From Magnetococcales bacterium (GTDB taxonomy: Bacteria > Pseudomonadota > Alphaproteobacteria > UBA2136): DNA of 49,210 nt. The stretch lies in contig NZGE01000053.1 in assembly GCA_002689455.1 (NCBI GenBank), positions 1-49,210 on the forward strand. Reading direction: 5' to 3'. The first letter of the stretch is position 1, and every line of letters begins with the position of its first letter. This document shows positions 1-6,374 of this stretch, in pieces. A program made the translations under genes and the position numbers. The notes under the pieces are model-generated. The model was given only the letters and a program-made list of their open reading frames with translations. It did not search any database and was not told where the DNA came from.

Positions 1-50
1 ATTTTTATTTAAAAATCTTTTAATTCTCTGACTTTTTGTGAGGTATGCTT

Positions 51-845
51 ATGCATTCTCCAGTAAGAACTTTGAAGGTTGTATTTTTAACAGCCCTTAC
101 TTTGTCACTTTCGTTTTCAGATACAATTATCCATGAATTTGGCCACTTAATGGTTTTGCTTTTAGGTGGTGCTGAAGTTTCAACTTTTATGATTGGGCAT
201 GTCGATAGTAATATTTTGTTTTCCTTTATGTATAAAGGTATTGAATTTATTTTAAGTGAAAACTTTCACTTTATGGGCGGGCATGTTTCTTATAACCCGC
301 ATTCATTAAATCATCCGATATTATTGTGGATGTATTTAGCCAGTATGTCTGGTGTGTTTGTTGCTCTGCATTATTTGGTTTTTATTTTATGGGGTTGGGT
401 GCGCTTTGCAGGTTATAAAATAGGACTGCTCCACTTTTATGGGGTTGTTTATAAAAAAATGTTTAAGTTTTTAACTTTTGCATTTTACCCGCCACTTATG
501 TTTGATGCTTTTTCAAAGTTTATTAAAAACCCACTTCCAGAAGGAAAACGTCCTAGTTTTTGGATATTCTTAAAGTTAAAGACAAGCTCTTTGAATATCA
601 TTGCTTTTTGCATTTCCTTTTTTTGGGTTTTGATGAATGCTCAGCAGCAGCTTTATAATTGGATACCTCTTGTAGGGGTTGATGGTACAACAGATGGCGC
701 TGTGGGCTTTTATATTTTTATAAGCCTGTTTTTTGATAATTTAACTGTGGTAGAAGCTTCGCAAATTGGTGTGGGGGCTTTAGCTGGTTGGGTTATTTAT
801 TTTGTAATTGCAACGTTTGCAACTTTGGTAAAGCGCAGTGCTTAA
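51..845 (+). CDS. Putative M50-family (site-2-protease-like) membrane metalloprotease
   Basis: The protein is very hydrophobic with several membrane segments. Near the N-terminus, in a membrane segment, it has HEFGH (about residues 28-32), the HExxH zinc motif. Near the C-terminus it has NWIPLVGVDG (about 203-212), which fits the N-x2-P-x4-D-G motif that supplies the third zinc ligand in S2P-type M50 proteases. M50 enzymes cut substrates within the membrane; that activity is inferred from the motifs only. The track begins at 45, but GAGGT at 40-44 is well spaced for the ATG at 51 and abuts the ATG at 45. The gene is monocistronic and followed by a terminator. It could also be a non-proteolytic M50B-like relative. 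Confidence 0.6.
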   Translation: MHSPVRTLKVVFLTALTLSLSFSDTIIHEFGHLMVLLLGGAEVSTFMIGHVDSNILFSFMYKGIEFILSENFHFMGGHVSYNPHSLNHPILLWMYLASMSGVFVALHYLVFILWGWVRFAGYKIGLLHFYGVVYKKMFKFLTFAFYPPLMFDAFSKFIKNPLPEGKRPSFWIFLKLKTSSLNIIAFCISFFWVLMNAQQQLYNWIPLVGVDGTTDGAVGFYIFISLFFDNLTVVEASQIGVGALAGWVIYFVIATFATLVKRSA

Positions 846-860
846 CATTCGAAAATAGGA

Positions 861-888
861 AGACCCTGATTGCTCAGGGTCTTTTTTG
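861..888 (+). terminator. Rho-independent terminator after the M50-like gene
   Basis: AGACCCTGA and TCAGGGTCT pair around a short loop and are followed by a run of T. It lies between two convergent genes and could also slow transcription from the other side. Confidence 0.85.
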
Positions 889-894
889 TCGCTA

Positions 895-1221
895 TCAGAG
901 GGTTTGGTCGTCAGCAACCATATTGGTTGCCAGTTCCAACCCTTCGGGGGTCAACAACACCATAACGGTGCTATTTGTTTCCCACTGCTCGTCTACGAGC
1001 CCTGTTTGGAGCAATGAATAGTGCTCCGCAGGCAACTCATACCCGAACTGGTGAGTTCGTCCATGGCCGAACTCCATGTACATATCAATCAGGTACTGAC
1101 ACTCTTCCTCGTCCAGCGGGCGCGGAAGATTTGTACCTAGTACAGTGATTGTGTTCTTGCGAACAATTTCACCGTTTCGAGCTTTCTCGGCATTGCGGAT
1201 TGTTTGAACGCGATCGTTCAT
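895..1221 (-). CDS. Small hypothetical protein, possible winged-helix-like C-terminus
   Basis: A 108-aa soluble protein I do not recognise. The C-terminal stretch (VMVLLTPEGLELATNM) resembles the strand-turn-helix end seen in small winged-helix proteins, but this is weak. A strong AGGAGGT Shine-Dalgarno lies directly upstream of the ATG. A plausible sigma-70 promoter (TTGAAA, 17-bp spacer, CATAAA) lies at 1304-1276 on the same strand. The codons are visibly richer in G and C than in neighbouring genes, for example CGC, CTC and GCC codons, which hints at a different origin. The next gene upstream (1340-1570) has its own terminator, so this gene is a separate unit. Confidence 0.7.
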   Translation of the reverse strand: MNDRVQTIRNAEKARNGEIVRKNTITVLGTNLPRPLDEEECQYLIDMYMEFGHGRTHQFGYELPAEHYSLLQTGLVDEQWETNSTVMVLLTPEGLELATNMVADDQTL

Positions 1222-1275
1222 AATGACCTCCTAGGTCTGGTTTGTTAAAAAGTGAGGTGTTTCGGTTTGTATATG

Positions 1276-1304
1276 TTTATGGTGTTTTACATTAGTCTTT
1301 TCAA
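1276..1304 (-). promoter_or_regulatory. Probable sigma-70 promoter for the 108-aa gene
   Basis: On the minus strand, TTGAAA (1304-1299) is followed after 17 bp by CATAAA (1281-1276). It lies about 55 bp upstream of the start codon at 1221. Confidence 0.45.
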
Positions 1305-1332
1305 TAAAAAACCCACACATAGGTGGGTTTTA
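1304..1332 (-). terminator. Rho-independent terminator of the 1340-1757 unit
   Basis: Read on the minus strand, AAAACCCACC and a GTGGGTTTTTT arm form a hairpin that ends in a T-run, just after the stop of the gene at 1340. Confidence 0.8.
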
Positions 1333-1339
1333 ATTCGCT

Positions 1340-1570
1340 TTAATAGTCAAATCCTTCGGCTTTTTTAAGGTAAGCACTACGACCTTTGTCGGTAATGCTA
1401 AACTGAACACCGTGCGTAACGCAGAAAAAATCTTGCGAAACCCAGCTTTTTTCAACCAATTTATGGTAAATTGGCATTTTTTGGTCGGCCATGGCTTCGT
1501 TTAAAGTTGATTTGTATGGTTTTGCCAGCAGGCTGTGTAAAATTTCCATTTCATCTTTGTTGGGTAACAT
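1340..1570 (-). CDS. Small hypothetical protein (76 aa), winged-helix-like
   Basis: The ORF track starts at 1651, but that start has no Shine-Dalgarno. The internal ATG at 1570 is preceded by GAGGAACCCCAC, giving a 76-aa protein beginning MLPNKDEMEILHS. The C-terminus (VQFSITDKGRSAYLKK) resembles the wing of small winged-helix proteins and loosely resembles the 108-aa neighbour's C-terminus. I do not recognise the family. It starts 37 bp after the stop of the 49-aa membrane protein (1608-1757) and is probably co-transcribed with it. Confidence 0.6.
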   Translation of the reverse strand: MLPNKDEMEILHSLLAKPYKSTLNEAMADQKMPIYHKLVEKSWVSQDFFCVTHGVQFSITDKGRSAYLKKAEGFDY

Positions 1571-1607
1571 GTGGGGTTCCTCGGGTATGTTATAAGTTAT
1601 AAAAAGG

Positions 1608-1757
1608 TTAGTCGTCGTCATCTTCCCATTTTTTGATCTTTGATTTGTCATATTTTAGGGGATGTTTTTCATCTTTTTTAATTTCTTTGTATAAGGGCAT
1701 TAAAGCAATGCCAGCAGCAATAAGAATGAAAAAAGAAATAAGTAGAATAGCTTGCAT
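1608..1757 (-). CDS. 49-aa small membrane protein, not in the ORF track
   Basis: Reading the minus strand gives an ATG preceded by GGAGG at 8 nt spacing and a 49-codon frame: MQAILLISFFILIAAGIALM, then a lysine-rich segment, ending in KKWEDDDD. This is a single N-terminal membrane helix with a charged cytoplasmic tail. It lies just upstream of, and in line with, the 76-aa gene. The plus-strand ORF at 1633-1827 in the track is its shadow and has no ribosome binding site. The function is unknown; proteins of this shape often act as small subunits or regulators of membrane complexes, but nothing here says which. Confidence 0.65.
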   Translation of the reverse strand: MQAILLISFFILIAAGIALMPLYKEIKKDEKHPLKYDKSKIKKWEDDDD

Positions 1758-1929
1758 GGAGAATGCCTCCATTTTTAGTTTATGTGGAAAAAGTTTATGT
1801 GTTTCTTGCTATTTGAAGGGACTGTAGTTTTTTTTAGGGGTTTTGACAAATAAATTTTCCTTAAACCTTGTAATTTTAAGTTAAATTTCTTAAAACCAGT
1901 GAACGAATGATATTGAAAGACTTCTTGTG

Positions 1930-2634
1930 ATGACATTGCCTATTACCGTTGTAACCCTATTCCCAGATATGTTTCCAGGACCGTTAGATGTTTCTATTAT
2001 GAAAAGGGCACAGGATAAGGGGTTGTTTTCACTTTCAACGGTTCAAATACGTGATTTTGCCTTCGGTAAACATAAAACAGTGGATGACACACCTTACGGC
2101 GGTGGTGCAGGCATGGTTATGCGTGCTGATGTTGTGGCAAATGCCATTCGTCATGCAAAGAAAGAGTCTCCAAATGCAAAAGTTGTTTTTATGAGCCCTT
2201 CAGGGGTTAAATTTGATCAAAATAAAGCACGTGAGCTGGCAAAACATAAAGATGGTTTAATTTTGCTTTGTGGACATTATGAGGGCATTGATGACCGTGT
2301 ACTTCAAAGCGAGGTGGATGAAGAGATTTCTATTGGGGATTATGTTCTAAGTGGTGGAGAGCTTGCTGCCATGGTTGTGGTAGACGCTGTTGTGCGTAAT
2401 ATCCCTGAAAGTTTAGGTAATGAAGAAACGCTTGATGAGGAAAGCTTTGACATTGAAAGTGAACGGGGTGAAAAGCTTTTGGAATATCCACATTACACGC
2501 GCCCTGTTTCTTGGGAAGGCCAGGATGTTCCCGATGTTTTAACAAGCGGGCATCATAAAAATATTGAAAAATGGCGCATGGAAAAAGCCTTTGAAAAAAC
2601 AAAGAAAAACCGTCCTGACCTTTTAAAAGGTTAA
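1930..2634 (+). CDS. trmD: tRNA (guanine-37-N1)-methyltransferase TrmD
   Basis: It methylates N1 of G37, next to the anticodon, using S-adenosylmethionine, and so prevents +1 frameshifting. The sequence shows the SPOUT-knot signature: LLCGHYEGIDDR followed by SIGDYVLSGGELAAMVVVD and the PESLGNEET segment. The early DDTPYGGGAGMVMR loop is also typical. The length (234 aa) fits the family. GTG-ATG in tandem allows starts at 1927 or 1930; neither has a good Shine-Dalgarno. TrmD usually lies between rimM and rplS. Here rpsP and rimM are not upstream within the window, and rplS is 1.15 kb away behind an opposing gene whose stop is one base from this one. Confidence 0.95.
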   Translation: MTLPITVVTLFPDMFPGPLDVSIMKRAQDKGLFSLSTVQIRDFAFGKHKTVDDTPYGGGAGMVMRADVVANAIRHAKKESPNAKVVFMSPSGVKFDQNKARELAKHKDGLILLCGHYEGIDDRVLQSEVDEEISIGDYVLSGGELAAMVVVDAVVRNIPESLGNEETLDEESFDIESERGEKLLEYPHYTRPVSWEGQDVPDVLTSGHHKNIEKWRMEKAFEKTKKNRPDLLKG

Positions 2635-2635
2635 T

Positions 2636-3526
2636 TTATGACTGAATGATGATAATCATCAAGGCGCATAAAGCAACAATTGTGCCAGCTATAGGGTTTG
2701 CGTTGTCTTCCACTTTTAAAATTTTATGGTAAACCAAAAATATGAGTGGTGCTGTCATTACAATGGCATTAACAAAAGCGGGGTTTGGGGCTAGGGCAAC
2801 AGCCCCCCATGATGTAAAGCAACCTATTGCACCTAAAAGCCCTAAAATGACAGTACGCATGCAAAAATACTTTTCACTGCTTTTGAAGAATGGAATGCCT
2901 GTACGCATCCTTTTTAAGATAACAAGAATGCTTGTAAAAGCCCATTGGCTAAGGAAAATGATGAATCCTAAAATAAGCAATTGCTCGTTTAAGTCTTCAT
3001 TTAAGCCTTCAGGTAACATTTTTTTACCTACAATTGTGGCTATGGTTATAATCGCTCCAATGACGATACTTAAAAATAAATAACCTTCTTTTTCTTTTCT
3101 GTTTTTTTGACGCATAAAGAAGCTTGCGCCAAAAGCAGTGATGACAAGTGCAGCGCTAATAAGGGCTACAGGTTGTAATTCAATGTATTTGGTTTGTGTT
3201 TCAAGGTCTAATACAATCCATGTTATATATGTAAAAAGCATGGCGAAGTTTGTGGATATAAGGGAAACACGTCCATTATATTTGGCAGACAGGTGGAATG
3301 TAGCAAGCTGTGCAAATGTTGAACATATTCCAATAATAATGCATGCAATATAAAAATCGCTATCAGTTGGCCAGTTTGGAAAGAGTATGGCAGGGCTAAA
3401 ACATAAAAGTGCAGGAATGGATCGCCAAAAGTTTAAGCGAAGGGGTTCTAGTTTTTGGCCTCGGTTCCAGTTTGCCACAAGAAATTGTGCGCCTAAGGTT
3501 CCAAGTGCAAATATAATCCAAGCCAT
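2636..3526 (-). CDS. DMT-superfamily (EamA-like) transporter
   Basis: A 296-aa integral membrane protein with about ten hydrophobic segments and a layout of two similar halves, as in EamA/RhaT-type drug/metabolite transporters. Lys/Arg-rich cytoplasmic loops (MRQKNRKEKEG, LKRMRTG) separate the helices. The substrate cannot be told from sequence. It lies on the opposite strand between trmD and rplS, with one base between its stop and the trmD stop, so no terminator fits between them and transcription from each side would run into the other gene. No strong Shine-Dalgarno is seen. Confidence 0.75.
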   Translation of the reverse strand: MAWIIFALGTLGAQFLVANWNRGQKLEPLRLNFWRSIPALLCFSPAILFPNWPTDSDFYIACIIIGICSTFAQLATFHLSAKYNGRVSLISTNFAMLFTYITWIVLDLETQTKYIELQPVALISAALVITAFGASFFMRQKNRKEKEGYLFLSIVIGAIITIATIVGKKMLPEGLNEDLNEQLLILGFIIFLSQWAFTSILVILKRMRTGIPFFKSSEKYFCMRTVILGLLGAIGCFTSWGAVALAPNPAFVNAIVMTAPLIFLVYHKILKVEDNANPIAGTIVALCALMIIIIQS

Positions 3527-3784
3527 TGAGCTTACGCTTTCATTTTAATTTTCTGTGTCAGTTATTTGTTAAGTCTTAAATATATAAGATTTTGGGCGAA
3601 AAGTGTATTTTTTGCTTTTCATTTAAGCATAAATATCGTATTTAGAGGGTCACTGTGCAAAAAGTGCAGTGGATTGAGAGTAATTTTTAACAAGCAATGT
3701 CTCTCTGAGCCGGTGGTAAGTGTGTTTGTCACAGCCAAAAGTAAGAGCTTATAGACATGATGCGAAATATAAAGGGTTCGAGCA

Positions 3785-4138
3785 ATGAACATTATTGAAC
3801 AATTAAACAAACAGACAATTGAAACTTTAGGTAAAGATATTCCTGAGTTTGCAGTAGGTGATACTTTACGTGTAAACGTAAAAGTAAAGGAAGGTTCTCG
3901 TGAGCGTATTCAGGCTTTCGAAGGTATCTGTATTGCTCGTAAAAACGACAGCGTAAACTCTAACTTCACAGTACGTAAAATTTCTTACGGTGAAGGTGTT
4001 GAGCGTGTGTTCCCACTTTACTCACCAGTAGTTGATAGTATTGATGTTGTTCGCCGTGGTGTTGTTCGCCGTGCGAAACTTTACTACCTACGTGAACTAC
4101 GTGGTAAAGCAGCTCGTATTCGCGAAAAGCGTGCTTAA
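3785..4138 (+). CDS. rplS: 50S ribosomal protein L19
   Basis: L19 sits at the 30S-50S interface of the ribosome. The 117-aa sequence shows the family's conserved core: [34 protein letters not shown], then [21 protein letters not shown] and the basic tail [23 protein letters not shown]. It is near the lower end of the usual length. It has its own 258-bp upstream region, with a small hairpin near 3650-3672 (CACTGTGC...GTGCAGTG), so it is probably transcribed from its own promoter rather than from trmD. A terminator follows. Confidence 0.97.
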   Translation: MNIIEQLNKQTIETLGKDIPEFAVGDTLRVNVKVKEGSRERIQAFEGICIARKNDSVNSNFTVRKISYGEGVERVFPLYSPVVDSIDVVRRGVVRRAKLYYLRELRGKAARIREKRA

Positions 4139-4158
4139 TTCTTTTATTAAGAGTTTTG

Positions 4159-4186
4159 AAAGGCATCCGAAAGGGTGCCTTTTTAT
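4159..4186 (+). terminator. Rho-independent terminator after rplS
   Basis: AGGCATCC-GAAA-GGGTGCCT forms a hairpin with a GNRA-type loop, followed by TTTT. Confidence 0.9.
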
Positions 4187-4259
4187 TTGTGCGTACCTTT
4201 ATAAGGAAATAGGAAGTACAATTCTTACCGTTTAACAATTAACACTTTTGGAGGTGTTT

Positions 4260-4814
4260 ATGAATAAGTCATTTATGGCTTTTCTTGTAACGCTTCTGCT
4301 GTCTTTACCTGTTTTTGCGGGGGAAAGTGAAGTTTTTTATTCCTTGGGTGGTGTGAGTTACCACCACCAGAAAATTGAAGGCTATGCCTTCAATGAAGTT
4401 CATCCAGGGTTTGGTGTCGAGTATATCGACACCATGTTTAAAGATGTACCCGCCTTGAAATATAGTGTTCTTGGTCATTATATGGCAAAGGACTCCTTTG
4501 AGTCTTCTGCCTATTGGGTTGGTGCTGCCGGTTTTTACCGGTTTGAGCCTTTTAGCTCATGGGAGCTTGATTAGGGTTTAGGTGCTGTTTACTTAAATAA
4601 AAATCTGGCACGTTGGAAGCAAGTGAATGGGGAAACTCAAGTTCGTTTGCTTGAAAACCAACAATTTCTGCCAATTCCATATATTGGTGTGAACAAGAGG
4701 TTTTCTGATGGTTTTGTCATCAGTAAGGTTGGTGTAAATCTTTTACATACACCGCGTATTTCAGGTGTATCGGAAATTTCTGCAACCTATCTTCAGGTAA
4801 AGGTCTCTTTTTAG
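4260..4814 (+). pseudogene. Outer-membrane beta-barrel protein interrupted by an in-frame TAG
   Basis: GGAGG precedes the ATG at 4260 (the track start at 4248 is a TTG). A clear signal peptide, MNKSFMAFLVTLLLSLPVFA, is followed by alternating aromatic and polar strands typical of a small outer-membrane barrel. The frame stops at TAG (4572-4574) after SSWELD, then continues in the same frame with GLGAVYLNKNLARWKQ to a terminal strand ending LQVKVSF, a normal last-strand Phe. Restoring one codon gives about 184 residues. The rest is intact, so the mutation looks recent, or the stop is read through, or it is a sequencing error. Family unknown; the NEVHPGFGVEY segment recalls small lipid-A or transporter-annotated barrels. 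Confidence 0.75.
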
Positions 4815-4870
4815 CGATTAATGGCTGCCAAGTACTTTTCTTGGTGGTCATTTTTATTTGTGGTGATAAT

Positions 4871-4902
4871 GACACAATAAAATGTTATTGTTTTATAGTG
4901 TC
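4871..4902. repeat. Inverted repeat upstream of the Lon-N gene
   Basis: GACACAATAAAA and TTTTATAGTGTC are inverted copies (11 of 12 positions) separated by 8 bp. No T-run follows on the plus strand. It lies about 25 bp upstream of the predicted -35 of the next gene, so it could be an operator or a weak terminator for the broken barrel gene. Confidence 0.5.
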
Positions 4903-4926
4903 TTAGTTGTATGTGAATGAATATGT

Positions 4927-4956
4927 TTGTGACTTATTTGCACTTTGTGCTATAAG
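4927..4956 (+). promoter_or_regulatory. Predicted sigma-70 promoter for the Lon-N gene
   Basis: TTGTGA (4927-4932), an 18-bp spacer and TATAAG (4951-4956) precede the start codon at 4994. The 11-mer CTATAAGTATA recurs at 47840-47850 upstream of another gene. Confidence 0.5.
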
Positions 4957-4993
4957 TATACACAAGAAAGTTAAACGACAAGGAGATGTAGCC

Positions 4994-5641
4994 ATGCTAC
5001 CAATCTTGCCGTTAAAGGCTGTGTGCATGCCAGGCGAACTGTTGAATGTTGAAATAACTGAAAGCCGTTACCAAAAACTTATTGAGCGCTGTATGAAGAA
5101 TACAGGCGAGCTTGCCGTAGTCTTTTGTTCGGATTACAAAAATGAACTAAGGGCCTTATGCAATGTAGGTTGCTTAGCAAAAATTACGCACTGCAATGTG
5201 TGCCCATCAGGTGTTTTCGAAATTACACTGGAGGGCTTAAAGCGTTTTAGGTTTAATGGTACCGAGCCTAAGCTTGATATTTATTATGCTAGTGAAGTTT
5301 GTTTTTTAGATGATATTATGGATATATCTGAGAATGATCCTTTGCTACAGGATGTTACACAAGCTTATAAAGTTTACATTCGTAAACTAACATCGTTTGA
5401 TAAGGAATTGGTACCAGAAGTTATTCTTGAGAATATATATTTTGATAATGTGTACAAGCTGTTAAATGATATTTCAATGCCTTGGGAGAAGAAGCAACAG
5501 GGGGTGGAAATAAACTCAATCAAAAAACGCCTTGAACATATATTATCGTGCTTACAATTTGAGGTGGACATGTTAAGCTTCGTTATAGAAAAAAGTGCTG
5601 AAGGTGAGTTGACTTTAAAAAGTTCTCAAACCCTAAATTAA
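4994..5641 (+). CDS. Lon N-terminal (substrate-binding) domain protein, cysteine-rich
   Basis: The start at 4994 has a strong AAGGAGAT; the track start at 4907 lies upstream of the predicted promoter. The first half follows the Lon-N (PUA-like) pattern: LPILPLKAVCMPGELLNVEITESRYQKLIER, then a VGCLAKITHC...GVFEITLEGLKRFRF core. The second half is helical. There is no AAA+ or protease domain, so this is one of the stand-alone Lon-N proteins, whose role is unknown. Unusually, the N-terminal half holds eight cysteines, including CNVGC and CNVC, which could bind a metal. It is followed at once by the UDG-like gene. Confidence 0.8.
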   Translation: MLPILPLKAVCMPGELLNVEITESRYQKLIERCMKNTGELAVVFCSDYKNELRALCNVGCLAKITHCNVCPSGVFEITLEGLKRFRFNGTEPKLDIYYASEVCFLDDIMDISENDPLLQDVTQAYKVYIRKLTSFDKELVPEVILENIYFDNVYKLLNDISMPWEKKQQGVEINSIKKRLEHILSCLQFEVDMLSFVIEKSAEGELTLKSSQTLN

Positions 5642-5663
5642 TTAAAATTTGAAAGGTAAGTTT

Positions 5664-6374
5664 TTGCAAGTAAATGTACTTGAAGTTGTGCTTTCTGATA
5701 TACACCATGCAGGTGTGACAGATGCTGTTGCGGAAAACCCTTTTAACTTTTTTGAATCTAAAATTCTAAATCCTTTTGATACGCTATCTGAAGAAGTTCA
5801 GCATAACACACAGTCTATAAGCGTAAAAAATGAGGATAGTGATAAGGCATCGAAAAATACATCTAAAATATCAAAGGTGGAAAAAACGCTGTCTAAATCT
5901 GAACCTGATCGTGTGAGAGATGTGTCAGACTTAGTTTGGTCATTTGGTGGGGCAGCTGCACCGGTTCAAGTTGTCGTTTCAAGTTCAGCTGGCAAAGGTG
6001 AACATCCTTTGTCTATCCAAGCTAAAGCACTGTTTGAAAAAATGCTTCAGTCAATTGGCTTAAATGAAAATTCAGTTTCTTACATTGTATTAAATCGTGC
6101 CGATAAATATTCATCCGCTGAAAAATTGCAAGTAAAAGAATCTATGAACAATTATGGTGAATCTGCTTACAAGCTGTTTGTTGGTGAGGAAGCTGTAAAG
6201 TGCTTGTTTGATCAAACCCTTGTTCGTGCCCGTCAATGTAATATGGATTTTTCTGGTAAACCCTGTGGTTTGGTTATGCACCCTGAAAGTTTGATGACTC
6301 AACCAGTACTTAAAAAACTTGCATGGCAAGATCTATTAAAATTCCAATCTTTAACGAAAGGGTTGGCTTTATGA
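5664..6374 (+). CDS. Degenerate uracil-DNA-glycosylase-like protein
   Basis: The C-terminus (VMHPESLMTQPVLKKLAWQDLLKFQ) matches the HPxxLL..P..K...W.DL end of family-4-type uracil-DNA glycosylases. SIQAKALFEKMLQSIGLNENSVSYI matches the lid helix and following strand, and the N-terminus (VLSDIHHAGVTDAVAENPFNFF) matches the extra helix of alphaproteobacterial versions. However, the GExPG active-site motif reads SSSAGKGEHP, and the four iron-sulphur cysteines are not seen. It is probably not a working glycosylase. The TTG at 5664 follows AAAGGT and is preferred to the TTG at 5649. Its stop overlaps the lytic transglycosylase start (ATGA), so the two are translationally coupled. Confidence 0.65.
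   Translation: MQVNVLEVVLSDIHHAGVTDAVAENPFNFFESKILNPFDTLSEEVQHNTQSISVKNEDSDKASKNTSKISKVEKTLSKSEPDRVRDVSDLVWSFGGAAAPVQVVVSSSAGKGEHPLSIQAKALFEKMLQSIGLNENSVSYIVLNRADKYSSAEKLQVKESMNNYGESAYKLFVGEEAVKCLFDQTLVRARQCNMDFSGKPCGLVMHPESLMTQPVLKKLAWQDLLKFQSLTKGLAL

Noticed and set aside
788-1021. Plus-strand 77-aa ORF.
   Set aside because: It overlaps the end of the M50-like gene, runs through a terminator and covers the opposite strand of the 108-aa gene.
1633-1827. Plus-strand 64-aa ORF.
   Set aside because: It is the complement of the well-supported 49-aa minus-strand gene and has no ribosome site.
2672-2687. A sigma-54-like site (TGGCACA-ATTG-TTGC) on the minus strand.
   Set aside because: It lies within the 3' end of the DMT transporter gene, and the only thing downstream is antisense to trmD, so it is probably a chance match.
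3770-3784. GGGTTCGA before rplS as the T-loop of a tRNA.
   Set aside because: No matching stems, anticodon arm or CCA-side acceptor can be formed around it.
4606-4620. TGGCACG-TTGG-AAGC on the plus strand, another -24/-12-like site.
   Set aside because: It lies inside the broken barrel gene, the -12 part is poor, and no gene starts nearby.
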